A program made the translations under genes and the position numbers. Under the pieces are notes generated by a model. The model was given only the letters and a program-made list of their open reading frames with translations, was not told the origin of the DNA and searched no databases. From assembly GCA_028279215.1 (NCBI GenBank), contig JANQOF010000046.1:25240-89239 (forward strand): DNA of 64,000 nt. The letters are read 5' to 3'. The stretch is from Pirellulales bacterium (lineage in GTDB: Bacteria > Planctomycetota > Planctomycetia > Pirellulales > Lacipirellulaceae). Position 1 is the first letter of the stretch. Every line of letters starts with the position of its first letter. Shown piece by piece: positions 47,574-57,837 of the stretch.

Positions 47574-48451
47574 CTCTGGCCCATGGCTCGTTGTAGAGCT
47601 GTTCCCATATCGGCTGGGCTTTCGGCCACCTCGATGCCGGCAGCTTTCAGGGCGGCGATTTTGTCGTCGGCGGTGCCCTTGCCCCCGGAGATAATCGCTC
47701 CGGCGTGTCCCATCCGCTTGCCGGGAGGGGCGGTACGTCCCGCGATGAATGCGGCAACTGGCTTCGTCACGTGCTCTTTGACGTACTCGGCGGCCTCTTC
47801 TTCGGCTGTGCCGCCGATCTCGCCCATCATGAGAATTGCTTCGGTCTTAGCATCCGCCTGGAACATTCTTAGCAGATCGATAAAGCCTGTGCCGACGATG
47901 GGGTCGCCGCCCAGGCCAACGCACGTGCTTTGACCTAACCCGAGGTTCGTAAGCTGCCAGACGGCTTCGTAGGTAAGCGTGCCGCTACGACTCATCACGC
48001 CCACGGGGCCGGCCGTGTGGATGTAACCAGGCATAATGCCGATCTTGCACTCGCCGGGTGTGATAACGCCAGGGCAGTTGGGGCCAACGAGTCGCACACC
48101 GGGGTAGTCGTTTTTTAGTGTGTTGTAGACGCGCGCCATGTCGAGCACCGGCACACCTTCGGTGATCGCAACGATGGTCTCGACTCCGGCATCGGCGGCT
48201 TCGAGGATGGCGTCGCCTGTGAACGCCGGCGGCACGAAGATCATTGCCGCGTTTGCCCCCTCTTTTTCGACCGCTTCGACCACCGTATCGAACACGGGCC
48301 GATCGAGCACCGTTTGGCCACCCTTGCCAGGCGTCACGCCCGCGACCAATTGGGTGCCATACTCAATGCAGTTTTTGGAATGAAATTCCCCTGCCCGCCC
48401 AGTAATGCCTTGGCAAACAACACGGGTAGATTTGTCGATTAGAATGCTCAT
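47570..48451 (-). CDS. sucD: Succinyl-CoA ligase, alpha subunit
   Basis: A 293-residue alpha subunit of the citric-acid-cycle enzyme that makes ATP or GTP from succinyl-CoA. The CoA-binding Rossmann region is [20 protein letters not shown]. The phosphorylated His (about 249) lies in [40 protein letters not shown] and [15 protein letters not shown] are family marks. ATG is at 48449-48451. It follows sucC by 50 bases on the same strand and is co-transcribed with it, in the usual beta-then-alpha order. Confidence 0.97.
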   Translation of the reverse strand: MSILIDKSTRVVCQGITGRAGEFHSKNCIEYGTQLVAGVTPGKGGQTVLDRPVFDTVVEAVEKEGANAAMIFVPPAFTGDAILEAADAGVETIVAITEGVPVLDMARVYNTLKNDYPGVRLVGPNCPGVITPGECKIGIMPGYIHTAGPVGVMSRSGTLTYEAVWQLTNLGLGQSTCVGLGGDPIVGTGFIDLLRMFQADAKTEAILMMGEIGGTAEEEAAEYVKEHVTKPVAAFIAGRTAPPGKRMGHAGAIISGGKGTADDKIAALKAAGIEVAESPADMGTALQRAMGQS

Positions 48452-48501
48452 AGCGTTCTATGCTCTGACTAGTATTTTATGAGGTGAATGGCTGGCAGCA
48501 C

Positions 48502-49686
48502 CTATAAAGCAGCCTGCACCACTTTTTGTGCCGCATCGGTTAGTCCCTCGGCCGTAATGATGTCGACGTCGCTTTCGGCGAGGATCTTCCGGCCCTCTTC
48601 CACTTCCGTGCCTTCCAGGCGGACGACGAGCGGGACATTGAAACCAACTGTCTTGTAGGATTCGAGCACTGCGTTGGCGATGGTGGTGCACTGCATGATG
48701 CCGCCGAAGATATTCACCAGCACGGCTTTGACGTTTTTGTCGCCTAGCAGGATGCGAAACGCTTCGGTGACTTGCTCGGTGTTGGCGCCGCCGCCCACAT
48801 CGAGGAAGTTGGCGGGTTCGCCACCGTGTAGCTTTATGAGGTCCATCGTGCTCATCGCCAGCCCCGCCCCGTTAACTAGACAGCCGATGTTGCCTTCGAG
48901 CTGCACATAGCTGAGTCCAGCTTCGGTTGCGCGAAGCTCGTTCGGTTCCTCCTCCGATGTGTCGCGCAATGCAGCAATCTCTGGGTGCCTAAACAAGGCG
49001 TTCCCATCGAAGTTCAATTTGGCGTCCAGCGCCATGAGTTCACCGGTGCCGGTAACTACCAACGGGTTGATTTCGGCAAGGCTGCAATCCAAGTCGACGA
49101 ACAGTCTACAAATCGAGCGAAACAACTTGTCCGCCGAACGTACGCTCGAGCCGGAAAGGCCGAGCTTCTGGGCGAGCAACCTCGATTGGTAGGGTTGCAG
49201 CCCTCGGTCGGGATCGAACGCAGCTTTGAAGATAAGCTCAGGTGTTTCTTCGGCCACCTCTTCGATGTTCATACCGCCTTCGGTCGACACCATCAGTACG
49301 GGTAACGCGCAGCCACGGTCGACGACGACGCCTAGGTACAACTCCCGGGCGATATCGCAGCCTTCTTCAACAAATACGCGATGGACCGTTTGTCCTTCGG
49401 GTCCGGTCTGGACGGTGACGAGCGGGTTGCCCAACATAGCAGTGGCTGCCTTCTCCGCTTCTTCAGCCGACCTGACCAATTCGACGCCGTGCTGGCTGGG
49501 ACTATCCTTGATAGTGCCCTTGCCGCGGCCTCCGGCGTGGATTTGAGCTTTCACGACGGCCAACCCGCTACCCAGTTCGCTATAAGCGGCCGCGGCAGCT
49601 CGAGGCGAGTCGGCGACAATACCTCGCGGAACAGCAATCCCCGCGTCGCGAAACAGCTGCTTACCTTGAAACTCGTGAATATTCAT
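48502..49686 (-). CDS. sucC: Succinyl-CoA ligase, beta subunit
   Basis: A 394-residue beta subunit, with an ATP-grasp nucleotide-binding domain in the N-terminal half ([40 protein letters not shown]) and a flavodoxin-like C-terminal domain ([40 protein letters not shown]). [20 protein letters not shown] includes metal-binding residues. Length equals the family norm of about 390. It pairs with SucD in the alpha-beta enzyme. The promoter should lie in the 180 bases to the right, between it and the HtrA-like genes. Confidence 0.97.
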   Translation of the reverse strand: MNIHEFQGKQLFRDAGIAVPRGIVADSPRAAAAAYSELGSGLAVVKAQIHAGGRGKGTIKDSPSQHGVELVRSAEEAEKAATAMLGNPLVTVQTGPEGQTVHRVFVEEGCDIARELYLGVVVDRGCALPVLMVSTEGGMNIEEVAEETPELIFKAAFDPDRGLQPYQSRLLAQKLGLSGSSVRSADKLFRSICRLFVDLDCSLAEINPLVVTGTGELMALDAKLNFDGNALFRHPEIAALRDTSEEEPNELRATEAGLSYVQLEGNIGCLVNGAGLAMSTMDLIKLHGGEPANFLDVGGGANTEQVTEAFRILLGDKNVKAVLVNIFGGIMQCTTIANAVLESYKTVGFNVPLVVRLEGTEVEEGRKILAESDVDIITAEGLTDAAQKVVQAAL

Positions 49687-49865
49687 CGCCCACGTGCCCT
49701 CAATCCGCGTAGCCTAGTACCAAGAATGTGGAGTATAGCGCCGCGGTCGGTGCGCTTCAACGGGTGTGCGATTTCGCCACATCATCTTATTGGAGATTTC
49801 AGAGCCTGACGGCTCTTACGGGCGATGGCGAAGATGTTAGAGACGACATGCTTGTCTCCAATGCA

Positions 49866-50933
49866 TCAATCGTTACTAGAAGCTTCCGTCTGCTGTTTAG
49901 TCGCGGCCTCCGCAGCCTCTTGTAGCTTTGCTACGGTCGTCAGTGTGACATCGACGGTGTGCCGCTCTTCACCGCGCTCGTAGGCGACCTGAATCGTGTC
50001 GCCCGCGTAGTGAGGTGTGACCGCGAACTTCAAATCGTTTTGGGTTGCGATGGCGTTTTCGTTAATCGCGACGATTAGGTCGCCCGGTTCAAGCCCGGCT
50101 TGAGCGACCGGACCGGCTGGCAACACGCTCTTCACGGTTGGCGTCGTCTCGCGCGGGACGCCGTCGGCTAGTCCGACACCTAGATAGCCTCGTTCGAGGT
50201 CCTTGCCATTTCTTAGTCGTTCAAAGGCCGATTGCCACCCTGCGAGCGGAACGGCAAAGCCAATACCTGAGTCGTACCAGTCGACGCCTGCGATCGTTGA
50301 TTCGGAGCTTGGCGACATGGGCGACAAAACACCCATCACACGGCCCTGGATGTCGACCATGGGGCCGCCGTAATTCGCTGGCGAAACAGCGGCATCGGTT
50401 TGCAACGCGCGGCCAAAGATGCGATCGGTAGCGCTAACCACTCCGACCGAGACGTTGGGGCGATCGGCGCGATAGGTGCGCCCAACTGCGATTGCCCAAT
50501 TGCCAACACGAATGCTGTCGTCCGGCGCAATCTCAATCGCGGGAAGATCGGTCGCCCCTTCCAGCTTCAGCAGTACGAGTTTGCGGCTGTAGTCGTGAGC
50601 AACGATCGCCGACGCGAACTGACGACCGTCGGCGAGAATGGCGACCACGGAGGCAGGTGCGGGATCGAATCGGTAGCGACTGGTTACTACGTATCCATCG
50701 CCCGAGAGAATCAACCCGGTGGCTGGACCGCTTGCGAGGTCGACATTCTCCACTCGGTCCGCGCCGCCGATGATTTGCAATTGCACTACCGCAGGGCTCA
50801 CGCGATCGACCGCTTCGCGAATCGCTTGCTGCTGTAGTTGTTCGAGTGTCTGCGCTCGCACGCCGATCCAAGCAACGGACGGGACCCACATAAAGGCAAG
50901 CCACAAAACATGTTTGCCGGCTACATTGATCAT
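49866..50933 (-). CDS. HtrA-like PDZ protein with all three catalytic residues lost (pseudoprotease)
   Basis: A 355-residue exported protein with the trypsin fold plus PDZ of HtrA/DegP, but without its active site. A signal or anchor helix covers about 8-25. The His position reads YVVTSRYRFD (usual TNNHV; Tyr87). The Asp position reads YSRKLVLLKL (usual D-IAVLK; Lys118). The Ser position reads SPANYGGPMV (usual NPGNSGGPLV; Tyr188). The PDZ at about 245-335 is intact (GYLGVGLADGVPRETTPTVK, AQAGLEPGDLIVAINENAI). ATG overlaps the upstream gene's TGA. It may bind protease substrates or partners without cutting. Confidence 0.85.
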   Translation of the reverse strand: MINVAGKHVLWLAFMWVPSVAWIGVRAQTLEQLQQQAIREAVDRVSPAVVQLQIIGGADRVENVDLASGPATGLILSGDGYVVTSRYRFDPAPASVVAILADGRQFASAIVAHDYSRKLVLLKLEGATDLPAIEIAPDDSIRVGNWAIAVGRTYRADRPNVSVGVVSATDRIFGRALQTDAAVSPANYGGPMVDIQGRVMGVLSPMSPSSESTIAGVDWYDSGIGFAVPLAGWQSAFERLRNGKDLERGYLGVGLADGVPRETTPTVKSVLPAGPVAQAGLEPGDLIVAINENAIATQNDLKFAVTPHYAGDTIQVAYERGEERHTVDVTLTTVAKLQEAAEAATKQQTEASSND

Positions 50934-51979
50934 TGCGAGCCTTCCACGATTGGCATTAGCTCGACATCGACCAGTCGGTTGCCGCGTAGCAGTGTGATCC
51001 GCACGGGCTCGTCAATCGGCGTGCGCAACAGTGCCTGTTCGACATCGTTATGTGTGCCGGTTCGCATGTCGCCGACTGCGATGACCAGATCGTCGGGTTC
51101 CAGCATTGCAGTTTCGGCAGGAGAGTCAGGCAAGACGGAATCGATGTACGGCGGCGTGCGTGGTACTACATTCGGTACCAGGCGAATGCCAAGTGACGCG
51201 AACGTCGCCGACCGTTCGGGTAGGTCGGTAGTTGAATCGATCGACGCGCCAAGCCGCCCACTGATGATGCGGTCGACCCCTTCGGCGACACGGTCCCAAG
51301 GCAAGGCGTAATTTAGCCATGCACCCGATAGCTGGCTGCGGACCTCCTTGCCGATCATGCCAATCGGTTGGCCGGAAAGATCGACAACGATACCGCCTGC
51401 GGCTCCAGGGTTGTTGATCGACGCATCGACAATGTACACCTCATCGCGATAGCGAGTGCTAAACGATCCGCGGCGCGCCTCTAGCGGGGCGACCGCCGTG
51501 AGTACACCATGCAGTACGCTTACCGGTTCATCGCCGGTCGCAACGTTGTATAGGTTGCAGAATGCCAGGAGTTGCATGCTCTCGTATGGCATCGATTGGT
51601 GTTGTAAGTCGTAGTAGGGGAACTCGGCGTCCTCGCCATCGAGTTTAACAACTGCAATGTCCAACAACGGATCAACTCCAACCACCTCACCACGAAGGCG
51701 GCGCGAGTCGCTGAGGTGAACGATCACCCAGTCTTGGTCAAGCACGACACTTGCCATCGTAGCCACATGGCCATCGGCAGAGACCAACACGCCTGATTGG
51801 TACGCTTCGAGTTGTCGTAGCCCGCCGGCGCCATAGATCTTCACTGATCGCTGCTGGGCGTACTGATTCACGTCGGCGAACGATCTGCCGACCAAGGCGA
51901 CTTGGGCGCCGCAAATCGGTGCCAAAGCGGATGCGACTATGGCGACCGTCGGCGCAACTACGATTTGGAGTCTATTCAT
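50930..51979 (-). CDS. HtrA-like PDZ protein with His and Ser lost (pseudoprotease)
   Basis: A 349-residue exported protein with a signal peptide LQIVVAPTVAIVASALAPIC. ATG at 51977-51979 overlaps the previous stop by eight bases. The HtrA fold is recognisable, but the catalytic His is replaced in DGHVATMASVVL (Ser77) and the catalytic Ser in INNPGAAGGIVVD (Ala194). Asp107 is kept in LLDIAVVKL. The PDZ part at about 235-330 has PPYIDSVLPDSPAETAMLEP and DDLVIAVGD. It cannot be a conventional serine protease. Its position directly after an intact homologue suggests a non-catalytic partner made in the same amount. Confidence 0.84.
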   Translation of the reverse strand: MNRLQIVVAPTVAIVASALAPICGAQVALVGRSFADVNQYAQQRSVKIYGAGGLRQLEAYQSGVLVSADGHVATMASVVLDQDWVIVHLSDSRRLRGEVVGVDPLLDIAVVKLDGEDAEFPYYDLQHQSMPYESMQLLAFCNLYNVATGDEPVSVLHGVLTAVAPLEARRGSFSTRYRDEVYIVDASINNPGAAGGIVVDLSGQPIGMIGKEVRSQLSGAWLNYALPWDRVAEGVDRIISGRLGASIDSTTDLPERSATFASLGIRLVPNVVPRTPPYIDSVLPDSPAETAMLEPDDLVIAVGDMRTGTHNDVEQALLRTPIDEPVRITLLRGNRLVDVELMPIVEGSQ

Positions 51980-53732
51980 CCACTGACTCCTCAAGCGGGA
52001 CTTGCTGGTAATGGTCGACCGTGAACTCGGCGTACGCATTCTCGCCGAATCGGACGACCCACATGAGCGGCAGCTCGGCCGAGTCCCATGGTTGGAAATT
52101 GCTGAAACGGACCGTACAAGGATCACGATCGTCGGCGGTGAAGTGCTCGAGGCCTGCGACATGGCATGTTTGCCGATTGAAGTAGAAATAGGTGGGCAGC
52201 CCATTGCGAATGGTTACCAGGCAGTCATGGCGACTCTGCCCGAGTCCGAATGGTAACTGCCCCATATAGTGCGCCTCGTCAAAGCCTTCGAGGCCACGGG
52301 AAAGTAGCGTTTGCCACTCACGGATCGCAGCCATTAGTCCTCCCGATCCGGGTGGGCCATCGTTGGGGACGTTTGGGTCGCTGAAGTTGGCAAAGAACTG
52401 GCCCCGTACAGAGCGGAAGCTACCCATCTGTTCGGTGGATTCAATGGCGACCTCATGGCCACGCGAGTCGACGCCACTAATCTCCAACCGCTGGTCGGCA
52501 GAAAATGCGCGCCACCCCGGACACTTCTCTGCCAGACGCTGTTGATGCAAGTCGTTGAAATAGTAATTGGCAAAGCCAGCTCGCGCTTGGTAAACCTTGT
52601 TGACCTCTTCGGGAAGCTCTGGAACTCTGGCACCGGCTGCCAGATCGCGGATATTTGGTATCTTAGGTTGAGGTTCGTCCTCGCCGTCTTTCGGGCCCGG
52701 CGGTTGGATCGGAACGGGCTTATTGGCCTGCGCTTCAATGAGCGACTCCAACTCGCCTTGTCCGTGCAGCGACGCAAGTCGGACGTTTGCCGCCATCACG
52801 TCGCCATCGCGTACAAACTCGATAGGAACGGTCCAGCCCGCGGGATAGATTCCCAGCACGTTCTTCAGGGCGTTGGCGGTGGTGATGTTGCGCCCTGCAA
52901 AGCTTGTCAAATAGTCTCCATAGCGAAGGCCACGGCGGTAGGCGTCGCTCTCTTCAAGCAAGTCGTCGACCGCAACACGCCCATCGTCGAGCGTGGTGAC
53001 CGTGGCTCCGAGTGTGGCATGATCGACTACACGGCCCGCCTTCAAGTGGCTGAGAAAGAGCTTGATTTGATTGATCGATATCGCATAACCGACCCCTACA
53101 TTTACTCGGCCTCGTTTTTCGAACGAGCCGCGACCGTTGATGCCGATCAGCTTACCAGCGGCGTTGAACAACGGACCGCCCGAATTGCCGGGGTTGATTG
53201 CGGCATCGGTTTGAAGGCAGTCGGCGTACTCCAGCAGCGTACCCGCAGGGTATTGGTAACGATGCGTACCCGAGAGGATGCCGTAGGTAACCGTTGGCCG
53301 GAAGTCTTCGGCCAACAGGAATGGATTCCCGGCTACCAGAACACGATCACCAACCTGGACCACGTCGCTGTCGCCCAACTCAGCGGCAGGAAAGTCGTTT
53401 CTTCCTAGCAGTTTTATGAGCGCGACGTCGCCGGGCGGATCGAGTCCTACCAGCACTGCGTCGTACAAGCGACCGTCATTCATCCCGCACCGCATGGCAG
53501 GTCCGCAGGGAGCGGTGACGTGAAAGTTCGTCAACGCATACCCATCGGAAGAGATGATCACGCCCGATCCACCCCCCTGCCCTCGACTATCGAAGATGGC
53601 GATGGTTGATCGCGAAACGCGCTCAATCACGCGCACTCGCTTAGCTTCGGCTTCAAGCACTTCGGGCGCAACGGACGCCGCACTGGCTTGCGAACCAATG
53701 AAGACAAGGATGACAGAAAGCAGTCGCAGCAT
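51972..53732 (-). CDS. HtrA/DegP-like serine protease with C-terminal extension
   Basis: A 586-residue exported protease. Signal peptide MLRLLSVILVFIGSQASAAS. The trypsin-like triad is intact: His71 in LTNFHVTAP, Asp102 in PPGDVALIKLLG, Ser184 in INPGNSGGPLFNAAGK. A PDZ domain lies at about 245-325. Beyond residue 330 comes a Pro-rich linker and a C-terminal part of about 210 residues with no recognised family, so the protein is longer than typical HtrA. Start ATG at 53730-53732 abuts the stop of the NPCBM-like gene (TAA then ATG). It is the only catalytically complete member of three tandem homologues. Confidence 0.9.
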   Translation of the reverse strand: MLRLLSVILVFIGSQASAASVAPEVLEAEAKRVRVIERVSRSTIAIFDSRGQGGGSGVIISSDGYALTNFHVTAPCGPAMRCGMNDGRLYDAVLVGLDPPGDVALIKLLGRNDFPAAELGDSDVVQVGDRVLVAGNPFLLAEDFRPTVTYGILSGTHRYQYPAGTLLEYADCLQTDAAINPGNSGGPLFNAAGKLIGINGRGSFEKRGRVNVGVGYAISINQIKLFLSHLKAGRVVDHATLGATVTTLDDGRVAVDDLLEESDAYRRGLRYGDYLTSFAGRNITTANALKNVLGIYPAGWTVPIEFVRDGDVMAANVRLASLHGQGELESLIEAQANKPVPIQPPGPKDGEDEPQPKIPNIRDLAAGARVPELPEEVNKVYQARAGFANYYFNDLHQQRLAEKCPGWRAFSADQRLEISGVDSRGHEVAIESTEQMGSFRSVRGQFFANFSDPNVPNDGPPGSGGLMAAIREWQTLLSRGLEGFDEAHYMGQLPFGLGQSRHDCLVTIRNGLPTYFYFNRQTCHVAGLEHFTADDRDPCTVRFSNFQPWDSAELPLMWVVRFGENAYAEFTVDHYQQVPLEESVDE

Positions 53733-55079
53733 TTATTTGGTAAACCTCGCTCCCCCTACGTGTAGCGTGCTGCCGGACCTGCTCGTGAAACCTGCCTCGG
53801 AACTGAAGTCGACTACAATCGCCAAGTCTCGGATACGATCGACATTACATTGTATCTCAGTGGGTGGGGCGGTACCGACAATCGTCCGATTCCAGATGGG
53901 CTGGCCGTCGCCTAAGATCACCAACTGCACCGCCCCAGTAGCGCTAGAGCGCGGGTCGATTCCGACGGTCGCGCGAAAGAGGGGAAACCCGCGAGGTACT
54001 CGATAGGCGACTTCCGTGCGGCTGCGTAGTGCGAGACCCTTGGCGAATGGAATGCGTCGCACGAGTCCTGACGATCCAACTTCTTCAGGGGGCAGTGAGT
54101 CGGCTGGGTAGTCTAACTCCAACTGCGGAGCGAAGAAACTACGGTCGCGGGCAAGCTGAGAAAACACCGGCGATACGATGTCTTCTCCTGGTGCGGCCAT
54201 CCACTCGAAACGGAGTGGCCGCAAGTCACTCAGGTATTGCAGTCGACCGACCGAGTAGTCAATCGATTGCCCCGCTGCGAGCGGCAGGCGAACTTCACCG
54301 AGATGAGCCGTAGAGACTCGCACCGACGCCAGCTCGGGAGACACCTCCAGCGCGGGTAGATAGATTCCCGGGCCAGAGACGATCGCAGCAGTGCCGTGCT
54401 GGCCGGCAGCGCTGATATCGCGGTAGTATATGAGTCCGAAAACCTTGTCGCGATTCACGTCGATTGTCTGGCCGTCGAGGATGAACTCAACTGTGTCGGA
54501 CGTGACATTTCCAATCGTCCCCTCGACGAAGTTCAAGCTCTTGGCACCCTTCTTGCGGACGACAATCATGTCGCCAGCAGGATTCATCGCCATAAGTTCT
54601 CGCCACTCATTGGCGATCTCTGGGCTTGAGGCGGGCACCTCCATGAGCCGAACGGTGTGAACCGCATTCAATAGAGGCTCTAGTCGTGCTTTGCGAGCCG
54701 ACTCCGCAAGATTTCCATGAATCGTTGCGATCCGTTCTGTCGATTCAAAATCGGTCGCGGCGACTCGCGATCCATCGACCAACACAACCTCTACCGCGGG
54801 AATCGGTAGTGTCGCGGCGCCGTTGTTCAGAATGTCCACACGTAACAAATCGCCGGACGACAGAGTTTCGGCACTGTTTTTGTCGCCAAGGGTCAGTTGG
54901 TCGCGGTTCCACTCATTCACTGTGCCTTTGTAGACACGCTCGTCGACCGTCGTCACACGGACTTGTACGGCCGTCTGACCAGTAACGAGCAATGGTAGGA
55001 CTAACAACAGGTTCACAGCGATGCTTTGGATGCGGGGTGAGGCGCAGCACGTTCTAGGGCTCTTGCTCTTCGCGCTCAT
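53733..55079 (-). CDS. NPCBM-like exported protein
   Basis: A 448-residue exported protein. The hydrophobic signal SIAVNLLLVLPLLVTGQTAV lies at about 20-40. Residues 40-120 form a beta-rich domain, and the remainder resembles an NPCBM/NEW2 carbohydrate-binding module in its final 120 residues: FPLFRATVGIDPRSSATGAV, then QLVILGDGQPIWNRTIVGTA, then RDLAIVVDFSSEAG. The identification is from overall pattern and is tentative. It overlaps the upstream coiled-coil gene by 26 bases and is directly adjacent to the protease gene. In an envelope operon it may tether the HtrA-like proteins to a glycan. Confidence 0.68.
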   Translation of the reverse strand: MSAKSKSPRTCCASPRIQSIAVNLLLVLPLLVTGQTAVQVRVTTVDERVYKGTVNEWNRDQLTLGDKNSAETLSSGDLLRVDILNNGAATLPIPAVEVVLVDGSRVAATDFESTERIATIHGNLAESARKARLEPLLNAVHTVRLMEVPASSPEIANEWRELMAMNPAGDMIVVRKKGAKSLNFVEGTIGNVTSDTVEFILDGQTIDVNRDKVFGLIYYRDISAAGQHGTAAIVSGPGIYLPALEVSPELASVRVSTAHLGEVRLPLAAGQSIDYSVGRLQYLSDLRPLRFEWMAAPGEDIVSPVFSQLARDRSFFAPQLELDYPADSLPPEEVGSSGLVRRIPFAKGLALRSRTEVAYRVPRGFPLFRATVGIDPRSSATGAVQLVILGDGQPIWNRTIVGTAPPTEIQCNVDRIRDLAIVVDFSSEAGFTSRSGSTLHVGGARFTK

Positions 55080-56127
55080 CGGTAGCCAGCCGCTTGAGAT
55101 ACTCTTCCATTAAGTCGCGGTAGTGGCCGGGGAACTCGCGTCCGATTTGCTGCAGCACGCGCTCACGTTCACGCGGTGAGAGGTCACCCCAGCCCGCCTG
55201 ATCGCCAATGTCTTTGATGTCAACCTTGCCTTCACCCTTCTGTTCAGCGATTCGGCTATCTTCCATTGGCTGATTGCTGGGGCTGCCGCCGGAAGCTTGC
55301 TGCTGTTGCTGTTGTTGCTTCCGCTGTTCTTCCAGCTTGTTGATCATCTTGTCGAGCGACGCCAGAATTCCACGCTCAACCTCCTGCGCTTTCTGGTTGG
55401 CCTCGCCAAGATCGAGACGACGATGGACATCCGACATGCGGCGAGCAATGTGGTCGAGCGAATCGGTCTTCACGTTGGCGATGTCGGCCTTCATTAACCG
55501 AGCGACTTGAACGAATCGTTCCGGCAACGGCTGCTCGGCGTCAAGTAGTAGGGCCAACGTCTCGTTGGCTTCGTCGACACGCACCAATTGGTGTTCGGCG
55601 ACGGCGCGGTAGAACAACAGGCCAGCCGGATCGAATACGTCGGTCACGCCGATGCCTGTGAGCGTGTCCAATGCTTGTTCGTAATACTGAACTCTTACCA
55701 ACTCGCGACCGACATAAAGACGTACGTTTGCGCGCATCCAATAAGGAATCTCTTCGGAGTCTAGCCAGTCGAGCGATCCCACTTCAAGAGGCGACTCGTT
55801 GCAGGCGGACACAACCCGCGCAATGGCCGGTGATCCCACGGCTAGCGCCTTAACTACTTGGTCCAGGCGATCGGCGTCGCCGTACAAACCCTCAAGCGCC
55901 GGACGAACCGCAACCTCGCGCACTTGTGCTTGCCGCTCCGTGTCTGCGGATTGGACCAACCACTCTAGGATCGCGTTTTCCACTGTTACAGCCGAAGGTG
56001 CCGACCACACGGCGGACGGAGTCGACGGGTTCGGCTTAGCGTTGCCGAGCGCGGACATACCGGGAATCAGAACCGCGACAGCAATGCCGTGGAGCAACGC
56101 CGACGGAACGCATTGGGAGAACTGCAC
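55054..56127 (-). CDS. Exported coiled-coil protein with poly-Gln stretch
   Basis: A 357-residue protein with an N-terminal signal peptide (PSALLHGIAVAVLIPGMSAL). Residues about 125-215 look helical and TPR-like (FYRAVAEHQLVRVDEANETL). A coiled coil spans about 225-275 and runs into EEQRKQQQQQQQASGGSPSN, seven Gln in a row. A conserved-looking C-terminal segment is GDLSPRERERVLQQIGREFP followed by GHYRDLMEEYLKRLA. That Asp/Arg-rich segment is common in planctomycete proteins next to DUF4175/vWA genes. GTG start at 56125-56127. The function is unknown. Confidence 0.68.
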   Translation of the reverse strand: MQFSQCVPSALLHGIAVAVLIPGMSALGNAKPNPSTPSAVWSAPSAVTVENAILEWLVQSADTERQAQVREVAVRPALEGLYGDADRLDQVVKALAVGSPAIARVVSACNESPLEVGSLDWLDSEEIPYWMRANVRLYVGRELVRVQYYEQALDTLTGIGVTDVFDPAGLLFYRAVAEHQLVRVDEANETLALLLDAEQPLPERFVQVARLMKADIANVKTDSLDHIARRMSDVHRRLDLGEANQKAQEVERGILASLDKMINKLEEQRKQQQQQQQASGGSPSNQPMEDSRIAEQKGEGKVDIKDIGDQAGWGDLSPRERERVLQQIGREFPGHYRDLMEEYLKRLATDEREEQEP

Positions 56128-56243
56128 GATAGTGGGGCCTTGTGCTTAGCGAACGCCTGTTCTGTTCACATTCACTATAGTATCGGCAATACTGGCGAAT
56201 CGGACAACGCTTATATGGGCGTGCCAGCGGTTTTCCGTTGTCT

Positions 56244-57797
56244 TCAACGGTTTTGATCCGTATCCAAGTCACGCGTGGCCTCAAATATCCGCTCTTGTCG
56301 CTCTGCGAGTTTGTCTATCTCGCCCTTAAGATCGGCGGGATCGATATCTGGTTTATCCGCCAAATCGCCAAGGTCGATCGTGCGCTTATAAACTCGCGCC
56401 TGCAGCGTACGTATCATGCGCAACTCGGCAATCTTTGGCACCAGCGGCGCTTCGCCAGGGCTTGCGCCGCCGCCCGATGGCCCTCCGGGTTGTTTTTGCG
56501 CCAACTCATCTCGGGCCTGATCGAGTGACTCGATCATGTCTTCCAGCGCCGCAATGATGTCGAGTTCAACGGTTTGTGTGATGGATCCCACATCTGCCGT
56601 AGCCAAGCGCGCGGCGACACCGCGCATGTCTTCCGCGATTTGTTCGGTGGTTTCCGGAAAGGCAATGGAGGTGCCATCTTCGCGCAATAGAGTAAGCGCC
56701 TTTTCGGCATCACGGACCAACTCCGATTCACGTCGCGACAGGCGAATCGACCGCAGCAAGAGATTGCGTGATGGCGCTTCGCCAACCTGGGAAGCTACTT
56801 CGCACGTGTCGTCGTAGATGCTCCGTTGCTTAGCGAGCATTTCGCGGAATCGCGCGGCTAGTTTCGCCAGCAGGCGTTCCATTTCTTCTTCGCGAAGTTG
56901 TCGAAGTATCCGCTCTAGTTCGGCCCGTGCCGCCTCGAGTTCACGCTGCGCTTGGCGCTGCTCTTCTTCGGCACCCCGCCTCATCGCCTCGTGGAGTTTT
57001 TGCTCCGCTTGCTGCATAGCACGACGCGCCTCCGCCACACGCTGGGCGGCTCGCTGAATCGGATCGCTCGGCGGCTGCGCATCACCCGTTTCAGCTGTTT
57101 CGCCCGGCTGTGATTCACCAGGTTGACTTTCGCCGCTATTGGGTTGGCCTTGTTGTGGCTCTCTTTGCTGTGGATCCCCGTCGGGTGGCGCCGAGTCGGG
57201 TTGTCCACCATTGGGCTCAGCGTTTTCGGTAGCCTCGCTTAGCGCTTCTTGTACCTCGCCAGATTGATCGCTCAACTCGCTTTGTTTGTCCGCGATTCGA
57301 TCGGCATCCAGTCCCTGTTGCGATTGATTTCGCAGCGAGCGTTGCTGGCGAATAAGCTTGCTTAGCTCACGAATTTGTGCCTTCAAGAAACGCTTCATGG
57401 CTTCCCGCTCACTATCGCCGGGATCTTCCAGCAGCACCTGTAGCAGCAGTTCCAACTCCGCTTGCAGTTCGCGCTGGTCGCGGGCTGCGGCCGACAATCG
57501 CTGCGACTCGAGCAGCCCAACGATCGTGTTGAATCGCTCTGCGACACCCTTCTCGCGGCTTGCCTTGATTGTGCGGCGAAGTTGTTCAGCCCGCTCCGGT
57601 TCACTTTTTTCGGCCAACTCAGCAAGCCGGGCGGCCACTGCCTCAAGCCGCGCGAATCGGCTCGCAAGGCGCTGTTGTTCGAGACTTAGACCGGACGGTG
57701 CGGTCTGGTCGTCTTGGGCGTTTGCGTACACGGCTAGCATCCCAAGCCCTAGTAGCGCGGCGAACACGTGCGACGCAGCGTAAGTGTGGCGTTTCAT
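56244..57797 (-). CDS. Exported coiled-coil protein with low-complexity linker
   Basis: A 517-residue exported protein. ATG at 57795-57797 was chosen because MKRHTYAASHVFAALLGLGM begins a signal peptide; ten more residues are possible upstream. Helical segments rich in Glu, Arg and Leu occupy about 30-170. A linker of Pro/Gly/Gln/Ser repeats lies at about 200-245 (GQPNSGESQPGESQPGETA). Another coiled coil spans about 255-340, with a Pro/Gly loop near 445. The family is unrecognised. Proteins of this style regularly accompany DUF4175 genes in planctomycete surface operons. Confidence 0.65.
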   Translation of the reverse strand: MKRHTYAASHVFAALLGLGMLAVYANAQDDQTAPSGLSLEQQRLASRFARLEAVAARLAELAEKSEPERAEQLRRTIKASREKGVAERFNTIVGLLESQRLSAAARDQRELQAELELLLQVLLEDPGDSEREAMKRFLKAQIRELSKLIRQQRSLRNQSQQGLDADRIADKQSELSDQSGEVQEALSEATENAEPNGGQPDSAPPDGDPQQREPQQGQPNSGESQPGESQPGETAETGDAQPPSDPIQRAAQRVAEARRAMQQAEQKLHEAMRRGAEEEQRQAQRELEAARAELERILRQLREEEMERLLAKLAARFREMLAKQRSIYDDTCEVASQVGEAPSRNLLLRSIRLSRRESELVRDAEKALTLLREDGTSIAFPETTEQIAEDMRGVAARLATADVGSITQTVELDIIAALEDMIESLDQARDELAQKQPGGPSGGGASPGEAPLVPKIAELRMIRTLQARVYKRTIDLGDLADKPDIDPADLKGEIDKLAERQERIFEATRDLDTDQNR

Positions 57798-57837
57798 GCC
57801 AAATTCCTTGTTTGACAAGCGAGGCATCGTGACAACT

